A stretch of DNA of 40,341 bases from contig JAGIAA010000024.1 of assembly GCA_017745115.1 (NCBI GenBank), forward strand, positions 1 through 40,341, written 5' to 3'. The DNA comes from Sphingobium sp. (GTDB lineage Bacteria; Pseudomonadota; Alphaproteobacteria; Sphingomonadales; Sphingomonadaceae). Positions within the stretch are counted from its first letter, which is position 1; each line of letters begins with the position of its first letter. Of this stretch, positions 7,018 to 18,476 are shown one piece after another. A program made the position numbers and the translations under genes. Below the pieces are notes generated by a model. The model did not search any database and had not been told where the DNA came from. It was given only the letters and a program-made list of their open reading frames with translations.

Positions 7018-9340
7018 AGTCGAACGGCGCGCGTTGGCGCTGCTGGAAGAATTGCTCGACAATCCGGATGACGAGGCGTTCGCGCAGACCCTGCTCTCGG
7101 GCGAACCTGAGGCCGTCCGAGTGCGCGTGTCGGCGTTGCAGACCGCGATGACGCAGGCATCCAGCCTTCTTCCCACGGAACTGCCGGACGGCGCCACCGT
7201 GCATGACGAGGCAGACATCCCGGCGCAGGTCGGCGCGTTCCGGCTCGTGCGCCGGCTAGGCTATGGCGGGATGGGCGGAGTCTGGCTCGGCGAGCGGGCA
7301 GATGGGCTCTATGACCAGAAGGTCGCGATCAAATTCATTCGCGCCGGCCTTGTCGACCTGGCCGGCGAGGCCTTCCTGGCCGAACGGCGCATCCTTGCGC
7401 GCCTCGAGCATCCCAATATCGCTCGGCTGATCGATGGCGGTGTGACTGCTGAGGGCACGCCCTATCTCATCATGGAATATGTCGACGGCCTGCCGATTGA
7501 CGAAGCCGTACAGGGCCAATCGCTTGCCGCGCGGGTGAAGCTGTTCGTCAAGGCGGCGGACGCCGTGCAGTTCGCGCATGCCCGGCTCGTCGTTCATGCG
7601 GATCTCAAGCCGTCCAACATCTTCGTCGACGGGCAGGGGCGGGTGAAACTGCTCGACTTCGGGATTTCACGCCTGCTCGAAGTCGACGATCACGCTCATG
7701 GCGCGCTTCCGATGACGAAGGCTTACGCGAGCCCGGCGCGCCTCGTGGGCGTGGCGCCGGCCATTGCGGACGATGTCTACGCGCTCGGCATCATCCTGGG
7801 CGACTTGGTCACGGCCGACGGGGATGAGGATCTCAAGGCAATCGCCGCCATGGCGCGGCATGAGGACGAGGCCAGGCGCTATGGCAGCGTCGCTGCATTG
7901 ATTGCCGATCTTGACCGCTGGCGCGATCAGCTGCCGGTCGCTGCGCGCGAACCGACGTTGGCCTATCGCGCGCACCAGTTCGTGCGGCGGCATTTTGTCG
8001 GCGTGTTGTCGACGGCCGCGGCGCTTGTTGCGTTGAGCCTGCTCGCGGCGGTCGCCATGTTCAATGCCGTCAGGGCGGAGAATAATCGCGTGCGGGCCGA
8101 GCAGCGCTTCGATGAAGTACGGCAGCTGTCCAAGTTCATGCTCTACGATCTCTACGATGAATTGGCGCGCCAGCCGGGCACGGTCGTCAAGCGCGAGGAG
8201 ATCGCACGGACGAGCGCCAATTATCTTGCCCGCCTCAACCTCTCTGCCGAGACATCCCCGGCCCTGCGGCTCGACGCGGCCCGCAGCTATCGGCGTCTTG
8301 CCGCGATCCAGGGTCTCTCGGGTACATCCAGCCTCGGCCATCCCGATGACGCGCTTAAGTCGCTCGATCGCGCGGAGGCACTGGTCGCGCAGGACAAGGA
8401 TGCTGGACCGCTGCGCGGCGATTTTCTCGTCGAGCGGGGCTGGATCCACCTCGACCGCTGGACCCTGCAACCCGACAATGCTGCTTCCGCCAAACAGAAT
8501 GGCGTGGCGCGGGGCTATTTCGAGCAGGCTCGTGCTCTCGCACCAGGCAGCGTCGATGTCGCGCTCGGCCTGCTCGTCACCACCAAGAACGACGCCTATG
8601 ACGCCATCTGGTCGAGCGACGATGCGAAAGGCGCCGTCAAGGTCGCCACGCAGGCGCTGGCCCAGGTCAAGGCGCGCACCTGGCCTGGCGGGCTTACCGA
8701 TGTCGCGGCGAAACTGCGCATCGAACTGCTCAGTATCCTGGGCGAGGCCTACTACCAGACTGAGGATCTGGGTGCCGCGCTGGCTGCCTATCGTGAATCG
8801 GCGGCCGTGATCGATGACCTCATCGCGCGGGAAGGGCCGATGCCCTACCTCATCATTCTCAAGGGCCAGAATGCCTTCGACCTGTCCGGCACCATGGGGG
8901 ACATGCCCAGCCGTGGCCTCGAAGCGCTGGGGATTGCGCGGCAAGGCGAAGCGGTGCTTAAGACAATGCTTGCCCAAGGGCCGGATGCCGCCGCCGAGAA
9001 GAAGCTGCTTGTCCTCTATGGCCAAGAGGCGCTCCTGCTCAGCGATCTCGGCCGAAAGGCGGACGCGCTCGTGCCGTCGGCGGCAAGTGTTGCCCTACGC
9101 GATAAGCGTCTGGCCGCATCTCCCGCAGACCCGCAGCGTATGCGCGACCTCGCCATCGGTCTGGGGAGTCACGTCGACCGGCTGGGCGAAGCGGGCCGTG
9201 GAGGCGAGGCCTGTTTGGCGGGGCGACGCGCTGTTGCAATCTGGGACCGGATCACGGCCCTCAAGCATCTCGGCGCGCTCGACGCGCGCAAGAATGTCCC
9301 CAAGTCAGCCGAGCGCGTGAAGACTTACTGCGGCGGCTGA
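7001..9340 (+). CDS. transmembrane Ser/Thr protein kinase with C-terminal helical-repeat sensor
   Basis: A 779-residue protein. Residues 80-310 form a Hanks-type kinase: glycine loop LGYGGMGGVW (86-95), ATP-binding Lys111 in VAIK, helix-C Glu128, catalytic loop HADLKPSN (Asp201, Asn206) and DFG 219-221. The usual Arg before the catalytic Asp is Ala, so it is a non-RD kinase. A hydrophobic span at about 332-354 is the single membrane segment. The remaining about 420 residues are helical and TPR-like, presumably periplasmic. By analogy with PknT-EcfP of Vibrio parahaemolyticus and PknS-EcfK of Xanthomonas citri, it should sense an envelope signal and phosphorylate the overlapping sigma factor; that is inference. 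Confidence 0.88.
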   Translation: MPASAEVERRALALLEELLDNPDDEAFAQTLLSGEPEAVRVRVSALQTAMTQASSLLPTELPDGATVHDEADIPAQVGAFRLVRRLGYGGMGGVWLGERADGLYDQKVAIKFIRAGLVDLAGEAFLAERRILARLEHPNIARLIDGGVTAEGTPYLIMEYVDGLPIDEAVQGQSLAARVKLFVKAADAVQFAHARLVVHADLKPSNIFVDGQGRVKLLDFGISRLLEVDDHAHGALPMTKAYASPARLVGVAPAIADDVYALGIILGDLVTADGDEDLKAIAAMARHEDEARRYGSVAALIADLDRWRDQLPVAAREPTLAYRAHQFVRRHFVGVLSTAAALVALSLLAAVAMFNAVRAENNRVRAEQRFDEVRQLSKFMLYDLYDELARQPGTVVKREEIARTSANYLARLNLSAETSPALRLDAARSYRRLAAIQGLSGTSSLGHPDDALKSLDRAEALVAQDKDAGPLRGDFLVERGWIHLDRWTLQPDNAASAKQNGVARGYFEQARALAPGSVDVALGLLVTTKNDAYDAIWSSDDAKGAVKVATQALAQVKARTWPGGLTDVAAKLRIELLSILGEAYYQTEDLGAALAAYRESAAVIDDLIAREGPMPYLIILKGQNAFDLSGTMGDMPSRGLEALGIARQGEAVLKTMLAQGPDAAAEKKLLVLYGQEALLLSDLGRKADALVPSAASVALRDKRLAASPADPQRMRDLAIGLGSHVDRLGEAGRGGEACLAGRRAVAIWDRITALKHLGALDARKNVPKSAERVKTYCGG

Positions 9341-9371
9341 TGCCGCCCCCGATCGGCTCAGGCGATGACGA

Positions 9372-12083
<2,712 letters not shown>

Positions 12084-12236
12084 GCTTATTCTCTTATGTC
12101 TGTGATGTGCGCAGTGGGTCGGACAGGACTAGCCGGGCGGGCGGGCGAATGCCAGCAAAAAGGGGTTGCCGGGTCCCCGTTCGCCCGTCGGCTTGACCTG
12201 ATCGGCGCAATGTTGGCGCAAGACGGGCGCTTGGCG

Positions 12237-12265
12237 ATGACAAGGCGCTCGAGCGGGGCTATAGC
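12237..12265 (+). promoter_or_regulatory. candidate sigma-70 promoter of the secreted repeat protein
   Basis: ATGACA (12237-12242), a 17-base spacer and TATAGC (12260-12265) lie about 110 bases before the gene at 12375. They are in the 291-base gap after the divergent gyrA gene. I see nothing else recognisable in that gap. Confidence 0.4.
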
Positions 12266-12374
12266 GGCATTCAATTGTGGTTCACCTGCTGGCCGTCATG
12301 GGGGAAATCGTTTCGATCCGGAGCGATGTTCTGCTGTGCGTGCCGGCAAAGAGTCTGAGTTTGGAGGTTTGAGG

Positions 12375-13697
12375 ATGCGTTTGTTTTCCACTGCGGCCCT
12401 GTCGTTGGCTCTGGTCGCGGCCGGCGGTCTGTTCATGCCAGGCGCGGCGCTGGCCCAGAAGAAGGGCAAGGAAGAGGCCGCGGCGCAGCCGGCCAAGCTT
12501 CAGGCGAGCGCAGGCTTTTTCAAAGTTGCCAAGCCGCTGCAGGATCTGCTGGCCGCAAAGAATTATGATGGCGCACTCGGCATGATGCCGCAGGCCGAAA
12601 CGGCCGCGACGACGCCGGACGACCGCTATTTCGTCGGCAATTTTTGGTTGAATATCGGTATCGGCAAGCAGGATCAGGCCACGCAGCTCAAGGGCGTCGA
12701 GATGATGCTCGCGTCGGGCAAGGTTGCCCCCGCCGATCTGGCCAAGATCGAGACGGCCGCGGGAGGCCTCTCGTCCAATCTCAAGAACAACGAAGCCGCG
12801 CGCAAGCACTACGCCGCAGCCATCGCGGCCGGTGCCGATCCGGCGGAGACCGAAGCTTTGCTCGCCGAGACCTATTTCGGCGAAGCCTATGCGCAGATCG
12901 AGGGCAATGGTTTCAATGCCGCCGGCCGCGCCAAGGCGATCGAAGGCCTGCCGCATCTGCGCAAGGCGATCGACGCACAGGTCGCCAAGGGTGCGGCCCC
13001 GCCGCTCAATTGGTATGAGCGCGGCTTCCAGACGTCGGTCATCGCCCTGGCGCCCGATGCGTTCGACTGGGCGAAACTGACGCTGGCCCAGACCGACAAG
13101 GCGGCCGACTGGCGCATCGCGCTGCGCTTGCTGCAGGAAACCTACAAGGACATGGCGCGCCCGGCCAATATCGACCTGATGCGCCTCATGTACGACGCCA
13201 AGGCGCTTGCGAACGACTATAGTTACAGCGAGTTCATCGACGCGCTGTGGAAGTCGGGCCAGCCCGGGGAGGTCAAGACGATCATCGATAGCGGCCGCGC
13301 CAAGGGCGAGGTCAAGGACACGCAGTTCGCCGACTATTACAAGCTGGCCACCGACGCGATTCCCAAAGACAAGGCCGGCCTGGCCGCATCGGAGAAGGCG
13401 GCAGCGGCCGCCCCGAACGGCAAGTCCGCCAGCCGTACCGCCGACGCCTATCTGGGCTATGGCGACAACGCCAAGGCGATCGAGCTTTACAAGCTCGCCC
13501 TGACCAAGGGCAGCGTCGACAATGACGAGGTCAACACCCGCCTGGGCATCGCCCTTTGGCGCAGCGGCGATTTGGCAGGGGCCAAGGCGGCGTTCGGTGC
13601 TGTCTCGGCAACCTCGCCGGCCCGCAAGCAGATTGCCGAGCTGTGGGGGCTCTGGCTGGGCCAGAAGTCGAAGGCGGGCGCGCAAGCCGCTCTCTGA
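12375..13697 (+). CDS. secreted TPR-like helical-repeat protein of unknown function
   Basis: A 440-residue protein with a clear Sec signal peptide (MRLFSTAALSLALVAAGGLF to ALA-Q at about residue 27). The mature part is rich in Ala, Lys and Leu and made of helical pairs. Near the end the segments ADAYLGYGDNAKAIELYKLA and RLGIALWRSGDLAGAKAAF match TPR repeats. No enzyme motif is seen. Such proteins are usually periplasmic scaffolds. The ATG at 12375 is preceded by GGAGG at a good distance. The open frame continues far upstream across gyrA, but that part is antisense shadow. A strong terminator follows the stop codon. Confidence 0.82.
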   Translation: MRLFSTAALSLALVAAGGLFMPGAALAQKKGKEEAAAQPAKLQASAGFFKVAKPLQDLLAAKNYDGALGMMPQAETAATTPDDRYFVGNFWLNIGIGKQDQATQLKGVEMMLASGKVAPADLAKIETAAGGLSSNLKNNEAARKHYAAAIAAGADPAETEALLAETYFGEAYAQIEGNGFNAAGRAKAIEGLPHLRKAIDAQVAKGAAPPLNWYERGFQTSVIALAPDAFDWAKLTLAQTDKAADWRIALRLLQETYKDMARPANIDLMRLMYDAKALANDYSYSEFIDALWKSGQPGEVKTIIDSGRAKGEVKDTQFADYYKLATDAIPKDKAGLAASEKAAAAAPNGKSASRTADAYLGYGDNAKAIELYKLALTKGSVDNDEVNTRLGIALWRSGDLAGAKAAFGAVSATSPARKQIAELWGLWLGQKSKAGAQAAL

Positions 13698-13714
13698 CGC
13701 CCGGACGAATCAAG

Positions 13715-13745
13715 AAGGCCCGCCTGATTTGTTCAGGCGGGCCTT
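13715..13745. terminator. rho-independent terminator, possibly bidirectional
   Basis: A 13-bp perfect stem (AAGGCCCGCCTGA with its complement) around the five-base loop TTTGT, followed by TTT on the plus strand and preceded by a short A-run that would serve the minus strand. It lies 18 bases after the secreted repeat protein and 26 bases after the end of the convergent Lrp-type gene. Confidence 0.9.
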
Positions 13746-13770
13746 TGCGTATGGGAGTTTGGCGGTACGA

Positions 13771-14274
13771 TCAGCCTTCGATGGGAACGCCCGGCAGGTT
13801 CTTCGACGTGCGAATGGTGAGAGAGGTTTTCACGCTAGCCACGTTGGGCGCCTGCGTAAGCTTGGTCGTCAGGAACTGCTGGAAGCTGCGAAGGTCGGCT
13901 GCCACGACCTTGAGAATGAAGTCGATCTCGCCGTTGAGCATGTGGCACTCGCGCACTTGCGGCAGTTCGGCGACATAAGACTCGAATGCCCGCAAATCTG
14001 CCTCGGCCTGGCTCTTTAGGCTAACCATCGCGAAGACCATGATCGAATAGCCCAATGCTATCGGATCGACCTGCGCATGGTATGAGTTGATGAGGCCGCG
14101 CTCTTCCAGGGTGCGCACACGGCGCAAACATGGCGGAGCGGTCAGGCCGACTTTTGCTGCAAGATCGACATTCGTCATTCGGCCGTCGTCTTGCAGCGCA
14201 GCGAGAATTTGGAGGTCGATTTTGTCGATTGCGGCGCCCGGCATCCTATCGATATTTCCTTTCATGGCGGACAT
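13771..14274 (-). CDS. Lrp/AsnC family transcriptional regulator
   Basis: A DNA-binding regulator of up to 167 residues. The N-terminal winged helix-turn-helix is AIDKIDLQILAALQDDGRMT, then NVDLAAKVGLTAPPCLRRVRTLEE. The C-terminal half is the RAM ligand-binding and oligomerisation domain (ECHMLNGEIDFILKVVAADL). Family members sense amino acids or related small molecules and act as dimers to octamers. The start is uncertain: ATG codons at 14274, 14265 and 14244 are in frame, and the last gives the usual family length (157) with AAAGGA upstream. The target is probably its own promoter or the divergent gene at 14400, though no operator was identified. Confidence 0.9.
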   Translation of the reverse strand: MSAMKGNIDRMPGAAIDKIDLQILAALQDDGRMTNVDLAAKVGLTAPPCLRRVRTLEERGLINSYHAQVDPIALGYSIMVFAMVSLKSQAEADLRAFESYVAELPQVRECHMLNGEIDFILKVVAADLRSFQQFLTTKLTQAPNVASVKTSLTIRTSKNLPGVPIEG

Positions 14275-14399
14275 CAGGGATTATAAGATAATTTCAAGCG
14301 ATTGCAATTGTCCCACAATGTAACGTCCCATTTTTTGTAGCTAGCGATGGTTCACACAGCCGGTTAATCCAAGCGCCGTGGGGGCCAACAGGCATAAAA

Positions 14400-16157
14400 A
14401 TGCGTTTCAATGATCTTTTGCGGACCGTTCTCGCTCATGGTGGCGAGGGGATGGCTGCGGCCGTCACGCGCTGGCGTCAATGCATTGATCTCGTTGCGCA
14501 ATATGATGTCTCGGGCGCCCGGACGGCGCACAGCCTGACGGAAGACGAAGCCGAGGCCGTTTTTGCGGTCCTGGGCGAACTTTCTAAGCAGCTCGGACCC
14601 GAACAGCGAGTCGCGTCGATCGTGGAACTGGGCGGGCGCCTGCGCTCGCTTCGGCTCTGCCGTTTCCTTGCGCAGGATCATCCCGCCGTGGTTGCCGCCA
14701 CCATGGCCCGCGCGCGGCTCACGGACGAAGATTGGGCGTCGATCATTCCCGTTCTGGGCCCGTTGGCGCGCAGCATTCTGCGCCGCCGCGCGGATCTCGG
14801 CGCCCTTGCGTACACCGCGCTCGCCCGGTTCGGGCCGAGCGATCTTGCGCTGCCGCCTGCGCCCAACGCCCGCAAGCTGAGTCCTGCCAACGACATGCGT
14901 CCGCCCGACTCGGCCGACCGAACAGGGGAGCCGAGCGACATCCGCAAGATTGTCGAGCGAATCGAGCGTTTCACGGCGACGCGGATGCATCCGGAGCCCC
15001 GCAGCACTGGCGCTGCGCCGCTCGATCTCGGCCTTGACCAGGTCGTTGCCGGCCCGGAAGGCACCGTCGATGCATTCAGCTTCGAAACCGATGAGAAGGG
15101 CCGGTTCAGCTATGTTCACGGCGCGCCGCGGGCGGCCGTCGTCGGTCTCACCGTCGGTGCCCCAGCGCTCGACGGCCTGAGCGGCGCCGATGGCCAGGCG
15201 CTGGGCGCTTATCGCCGCAGGGCGGCGTTCCGCGATGCGCGCTTCGCAATTCCCAGCGGTGCGCTCGCCGGTGAATGGCGCATTTCGGGCGAGCCGCGCT
15301 TCGATCGGGCGAGCGGCCTCTTCCGTGGCTATTCCGGTAACGCCCGTCGCGAAATGGCGCATGAGCAGCTGGTTCGGTCGAGCAATGTCGCCCATGATAT
15401 CAGCGAAAGTACCACAGAAGCCCACGGTACGAGTGGCGATGGCGGTTTCGACTGGACCGGCCTGTCCGCCGCCGGGGCTCGACAGCTGATTCACGAACTG
15501 CGGACGCCGCTCAGCGCCATCTATGCTTATGCCGAGATGATCGAAGGTCAGCTCGTCGGCCCGGTCTCCAGCGAATATCGCGAGATCGCCGGACAAATCA
15601 TCGCCGACGCGCGCGAACTGGTCGCCACGTTCGATGATCTCGACCTCGCTGGCCGCATCGCCCGCAACGAGGAGCGCGGCAATCCTGATCTCGTCGATCT
15701 CGGCGGTCAGTTGCGCGCCATCGTCCAGCGGTTCGCGTCCGCGGGCAGCCACCGCATCGCGTTCGAAGCGATCGGCGAGGTGCCGCCCGTCTCTGGTGAC
15801 CGCGAGCAGATCGAGCGGATGCTCGGTCATCTCGTCCGCGCGGGCTACGCGGCGCTGGGCGAGAACGAACCCTTGGTGGTGAATCTGCGTTACCTGCCTG
15901 TCACCGGCACGCTGTCGATTTCGATCCAGCGGCCCGTGGCCTTGCAGGGGCATAGCGAGGCGACACTTCTCGATCATGCCTCGCCGATCGATCAGATGCT
16001 GCCCGACGCGCCGCCGCTGGGCCTTGCGTTCGCGCTGCGTCTCGTGCGCGGCATTGCCGGCCGGATGGGCGGGCAGCTGCTGCTCTCCGCCGACGCGTTC
16101 GAGCTCATGCTGCCGGCAGCCAACCGCGATGAACATGGGCGCGAGCAAGGCTCCTGA
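14400..16157 (+). CDS. histidine-kinase-like sensor protein with degenerate ATP-binding domain
   Basis: A 585-residue soluble protein with no clear membrane segment. The first about 150 residues are helical repeats (LCRFLAQDHPAVVAATMARA and similar), vaguely like DUF2336. The centre (about 215-310) may be a PAS-like sensor (DAFSFETDEKGRFSYVHG). The H-box is RQLIHELRTPLSAIYAYAEM with His365. In the catalytic domain the last glycine box is recognisable (PPLGLAFALRLVRGIAGRMGG) but the N-box and first glycine box are not conserved (LGHLVRAGYAALGEN; no DxGxG). It may accept phosphate without catalysing it, or be weakly active. There is no adjacent response regulator. The ribosome-binding site is weak. 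Confidence 0.75.
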   Translation: MRFNDLLRTVLAHGGEGMAAAVTRWRQCIDLVAQYDVSGARTAHSLTEDEAEAVFAVLGELSKQLGPEQRVASIVELGGRLRSLRLCRFLAQDHPAVVAATMARARLTDEDWASIIPVLGPLARSILRRRADLGALAYTALARFGPSDLALPPAPNARKLSPANDMRPPDSADRTGEPSDIRKIVERIERFTATRMHPEPRSTGAAPLDLGLDQVVAGPEGTVDAFSFETDEKGRFSYVHGAPRAAVVGLTVGAPALDGLSGADGQALGAYRRRAAFRDARFAIPSGALAGEWRISGEPRFDRASGLFRGYSGNARREMAHEQLVRSSNVAHDISESTTEAHGTSGDGGFDWTGLSAAGARQLIHELRTPLSAIYAYAEMIEGQLVGPVSSEYREIAGQIIADARELVATFDDLDLAGRIARNEERGNPDLVDLGGQLRAIVQRFASAGSHRIAFEAIGEVPPVSGDREQIERMLGHLVRAGYAALGENEPLVVNLRYLPVTGTLSISIQRPVALQGHSEATLLDHASPIDQMLPDAPPLGLAFALRLVRGIAGRMGGQLLLSADAFELMLPAANRDEHGREQGS

Positions 16158-16172
16158 CGCGACGCACGCTGC

Positions 16173-16201
16173 TTGCCAATTTCGGGCACGACAGCTAACC
16201 G
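16173..16201 (+). promoter_or_regulatory. candidate promoter for the CAT-anticodon tRNA
   Basis: TTGCCA (16173-16178), 17 bases, then TAACCG (16196-16201), about 38 bases before the tRNA. The -10 match is poor, so confidence is low. Confidence 0.3.
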
Positions 16202-16238
16202 GGCGGCACCGGTCTCATCTTTACCGGAGAATGGGATT

Positions 16239-16314
16239 GGGCCTGTAGCTCAACGGTTAGAGCTGGCCGCTCATAACGGCTAGGTTGCGGGTTCGAGTCC
16301 TGCCGGGCCCACCA
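16239..16314 (+). tRNA. tRNA with anticodon CAT (tRNA-Ile2 or elongator tRNA-Met)
   Basis: The acceptor stem GGGCCTG pairs with CGGGCCC. The D arm is TAGCTCAACGGTTAGAGC, and the anticodon stem GGCCG/CGGCT encloses CTCATAA, giving CAT at 16272-16274. The T arm has GGTTCGAGTCC and CCA is encoded. The C-G pairs at positions 4-69 and 5-68 of the acceptor stem recall the TilS-recognised isoleucine tRNA that reads AUA after lysidine modification, rather than elongator methionine tRNA. I cannot settle the identity from sequence alone. It is not the initiator, as the first pair is G-C. Confidence 0.9.
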
Positions 16315-16406
16315 TTTTCTGCCGCTTTTCGGTATAAGGCGTCTCCCTCCTATACGCGCTTCTGGTCAACGAAGTCGTTCATTGGCGCTTCAGCTTGGCG
16401 GGCGCA

Positions 16407-16443
16407 TTGACTACATATGTGGTCTATGACTACAGATGTAATC
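16407..16443 (+). promoter_or_regulatory. promoter with two BlaI-type operator palindromes
   Basis: Two similar sites, GACTACATATGTGGTC (16409-16424) and GACTACAGATGTAATC (16428-16443), have centres 19 bases apart. Their cores TACATATGTG and TACAGATGTA match the TACA-N2-TGTA operator known for BlaI/MecI repressors. A candidate -35 TTGACT (16407-16412) overlaps the first and a candidate -10 TACAGA (16431-16436, spacer 18) overlaps the second. Repressor binding would therefore block transcription of the repressor-protease operon just downstream, giving autoregulation. Confidence 0.7.
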
Positions 16444-16474
16444 GTTCGAATCGGTCGGTTGGAGGAGTTTGGAT

Positions 16475-16843
16475 ATGGCCGAACGCATCAGTGATGCCGA
16501 ACATGCCGTCATGGAGGTGCTGTGGCGCCGTGCGCCATTGACCGCCATCGAGACCAGCGATGCGCTGGCGCCAGAGCGGGGCTGGAGCCTTCAGACGGTG
16601 AAGACGCTGCTGTCACGGCTCGTGACCAAAGGTGTCGTGGCGACCGAAGCCGATGGCCGGCGCTATCTCTATCGGCCGCTCGTCGAGCGGGAGGACTATG
16701 TCGCGCATGAATCGCAGCGTCTAGTCGACCGTCTGTTCGGCGGGCGCGTGACGCCGCTGGTCGCGCACCTGGCCGAGACGCAGCAGCTTTCCGACACCGA
16801 TATCGCCGAGATCGAGGCCCTGTTGAAGGCGCTCAAGCCATGA
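16475..16843 (+). CDS. BlaI/MecI/CopY family transcriptional repressor
   Basis: A 122-residue repressor. The winged helix is in SDAEHAVMEVLWRRAPLTA through SLQTVKTLLSRLVTKGVV, with the wing ADGRRYLYRPLVERE; the C-terminal helices (residues 80-122) form the dimer interface. In the known Bla/Mec systems the linked M56 membrane protease causes cleavage of the repressor on sensing beta-lactam. Here the M56 gene overlaps by four bases (ATGA), but no beta-lactamase or PBP gene is nearby, so the signal and regulon may differ. The ATG at 16475 has the near-perfect ribosome-binding site GGAGGAG seven bases before it. Confidence 0.93.
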   Translation: MAERISDAEHAVMEVLWRRAPLTAIETSDALAPERGWSLQTVKTLLSRLVTKGVVATEADGRRYLYRPLVEREDYVAHESQRLVDRLFGGRVTPLVAHLAETQQLSDTDIAEIEALLKALKP

Positions 16844-18471
16844 TCGCCTGGCTCGTCGAGACCCTTGTCGCCACGACGGCGCTGATGCTGCTGGTCCTTG
16901 CGATCCGTGGGCCCGTGCGCCAATTCTTCGGCTCGCACGCCGCCTATGCGCTCTGGCTGCTGCCGGCCTTGCGCATGATCCTGCCGCCACTGGGCGCCCT
17001 GCTGACGGCCTCGACGCCGCTCAGCAGCGTGATGCACAGCTCAGGCGCCGCCGTCGGCCTGGTCCGGTCCGAGATCGTCGTGGAGACGATCACCGGCACC
17101 GCGCCCGCTGCCGCGATGGGCGAGACGGCTGCTCAAGGCGCGATCTGGCCCATCTTGCTCGCGGCTCTCTGGGCCGCAGGCCTCATGATCTTCGCGCTCC
17201 ACCAATATCTGGCCTATCGGCGCTTCTGCGGGTTCATTCTGCGCGAGGCGACGCTGCGCGACGAGATCGCCCCGGGCGTCATGCTGGTCAGCAGCCCCAA
17301 AGCGCGGGGCCCCATGGCCTTTGGCGTGCGCCGCCGCTTCATCGTCTTTCCGGCGGATGCCGAGAAACGCTTCGACGAGGAAGAGCGGGCGATGGCGCTG
17401 GCGCATGAGCTCGCCCACCACACGCGCGGCGACCTCATCGCCAATATCGGCGCGCTTGCCATCCTGACGCTGCACTGGTGCAATCCGATCGCATGGATCG
17501 CCTATCGCGCGTTTCGCACAGACCAAGAGATGGCCTGCGACGCCGACGTCATTGCCGCCGTGCGCGGCAGTCATCTCGGTCACGCTTACGGGCGCGCCCT
17601 GGTCAAGTCCGCGAGCGGCCATGAGTTCGCCGCGGCCTGCAACCTCACCACCGTCGATCGTCTGAAACGGAGACTTGCCATGTTATCCAACAAGAGCCCG
17701 AGCAACCGCCGCCGCCGGACCGGTATCGTGCTGGCCGGAGCGGTCGTTCTGAGCGGGCTCGCCCTGACGGCGTCCGGCGAAGGCATGGCCGCCCAGGTCG
17801 GAGCGAGGGTCAGCGACGCACTGCCCAAGATCCCTCGAATGCAGGACGTTCTGCCCTCGCTTCCGGCCGTTGCTGCAATCCCGGCCCTTCCGGTCGCCCA
17901 TGCCGCGGATCCCGACAAGGATAAGGACAAAGACAAGTCCAAGAGCGAACGTCGGGTGAAGACCATCATCATCACGACGAGCGCCGATGGCGTGGCGCTG
18001 CCCGCGCCCCCGGCACCGCCCGTACCAGGTGCCGCGCCAACGCCGCCCGTGCCGCCAACACCACCGCACGTCATGCTGCTTCCGCCGGGCGGTGCAGACG
18101 GCAAGCAGATCCGCATCATCCGCCACATCACCAAGGACGGCAAGGAAGTGACCGTGGAAGGAATGCCGCCGATGCCGCCCTTGCCGCCCGAAGTGAACAT
18201 CAGCGAGAATTGTGACACCAAGGGCGAGCCGGTGACCTCCACAACCGAACTCAAGTCGCCCGACGGCAAGACGACGCGGACCGTCACGCGGGTCATGATC
18301 TGCAAGAGGTCCATGGCCGGTGGGCATGGCGAAGGTCTCAGCGGCCTCAAGGAAGCGCGTGCCGACCTCGCCAAGGAAAAGGGCCTGCCGGACAAGGTTC
18401 GCGATGAGGTCCTGGCCGACCTCGACCGTACCATCGCGCGGATCGAGGCGCAGGAGAAGGACAAGAAGTGA
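16840..18471 (+). CDS. M56 family (BlaR1-like) membrane metalloprotease
   Basis: A 543-residue inner-membrane protein. There are membrane segments near residues 3-22, 34-58, 102-122, 200-222 and 295-315. The zinc site is HELAH (189-193) with Glu230 in EMACDAD as third ligand. BlaR1 and MecR1 end in a penicillin-binding sensor domain; this protein does not. Its periplasmic C-terminus instead has an Asp/Lys run near residue 365, a proline-rich stretch near 385-410 and a charged region ending in a helix. It should relieve repression by the overlapping BlaI-type protein; what it senses is unknown. Confidence 0.87.
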   Translation: MIAWLVETLVATTALMLLVLAIRGPVRQFFGSHAAYALWLLPALRMILPPLGALLTASTPLSSVMHSSGAAVGLVRSEIVVETITGTAPAAAMGETAAQGAIWPILLAALWAAGLMIFALHQYLAYRRFCGFILREATLRDEIAPGVMLVSSPKARGPMAFGVRRRFIVFPADAEKRFDEEERAMALAHELAHHTRGDLIANIGALAILTLHWCNPIAWIAYRAFRTDQEMACDADVIAAVRGSHLGHAYGRALVKSASGHEFAAACNLTTVDRLKRRLAMLSNKSPSNRRRRTGIVLAGAVVLSGLALTASGEGMAAQVGARVSDALPKIPRMQDVLPSLPAVAAIPALPVAHAADPDKDKDKDKSKSERRVKTIIITTSADGVALPAPPAPPVPGAAPTPPVPPTPPHVMLLPPGGADGKQIRIIRHITKDGKEVTVEGMPPMPPLPPEVNISENCDTKGEPVTSTTELKSPDGKTTRTVTRVMICKRSMAGGHGEGLSGLKEARADLAKEKGLPDKVRDEVLADLDRTIARIEAQEKDKK

Positions 18472-18476
18472 AGCCA

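Noticed and set aside
12282..13685. 467-codon open frame opposite the secreted repeat protein
   Set aside because: No domain or signal; the plus-strand gene has a signal peptide, good ribosome-binding site and terminator.
14364..16148. 594-codon open frame opposite the histidine-kinase-like gene
   Set aside because: No motif, biased composition; the plus strand has a clear H-box.
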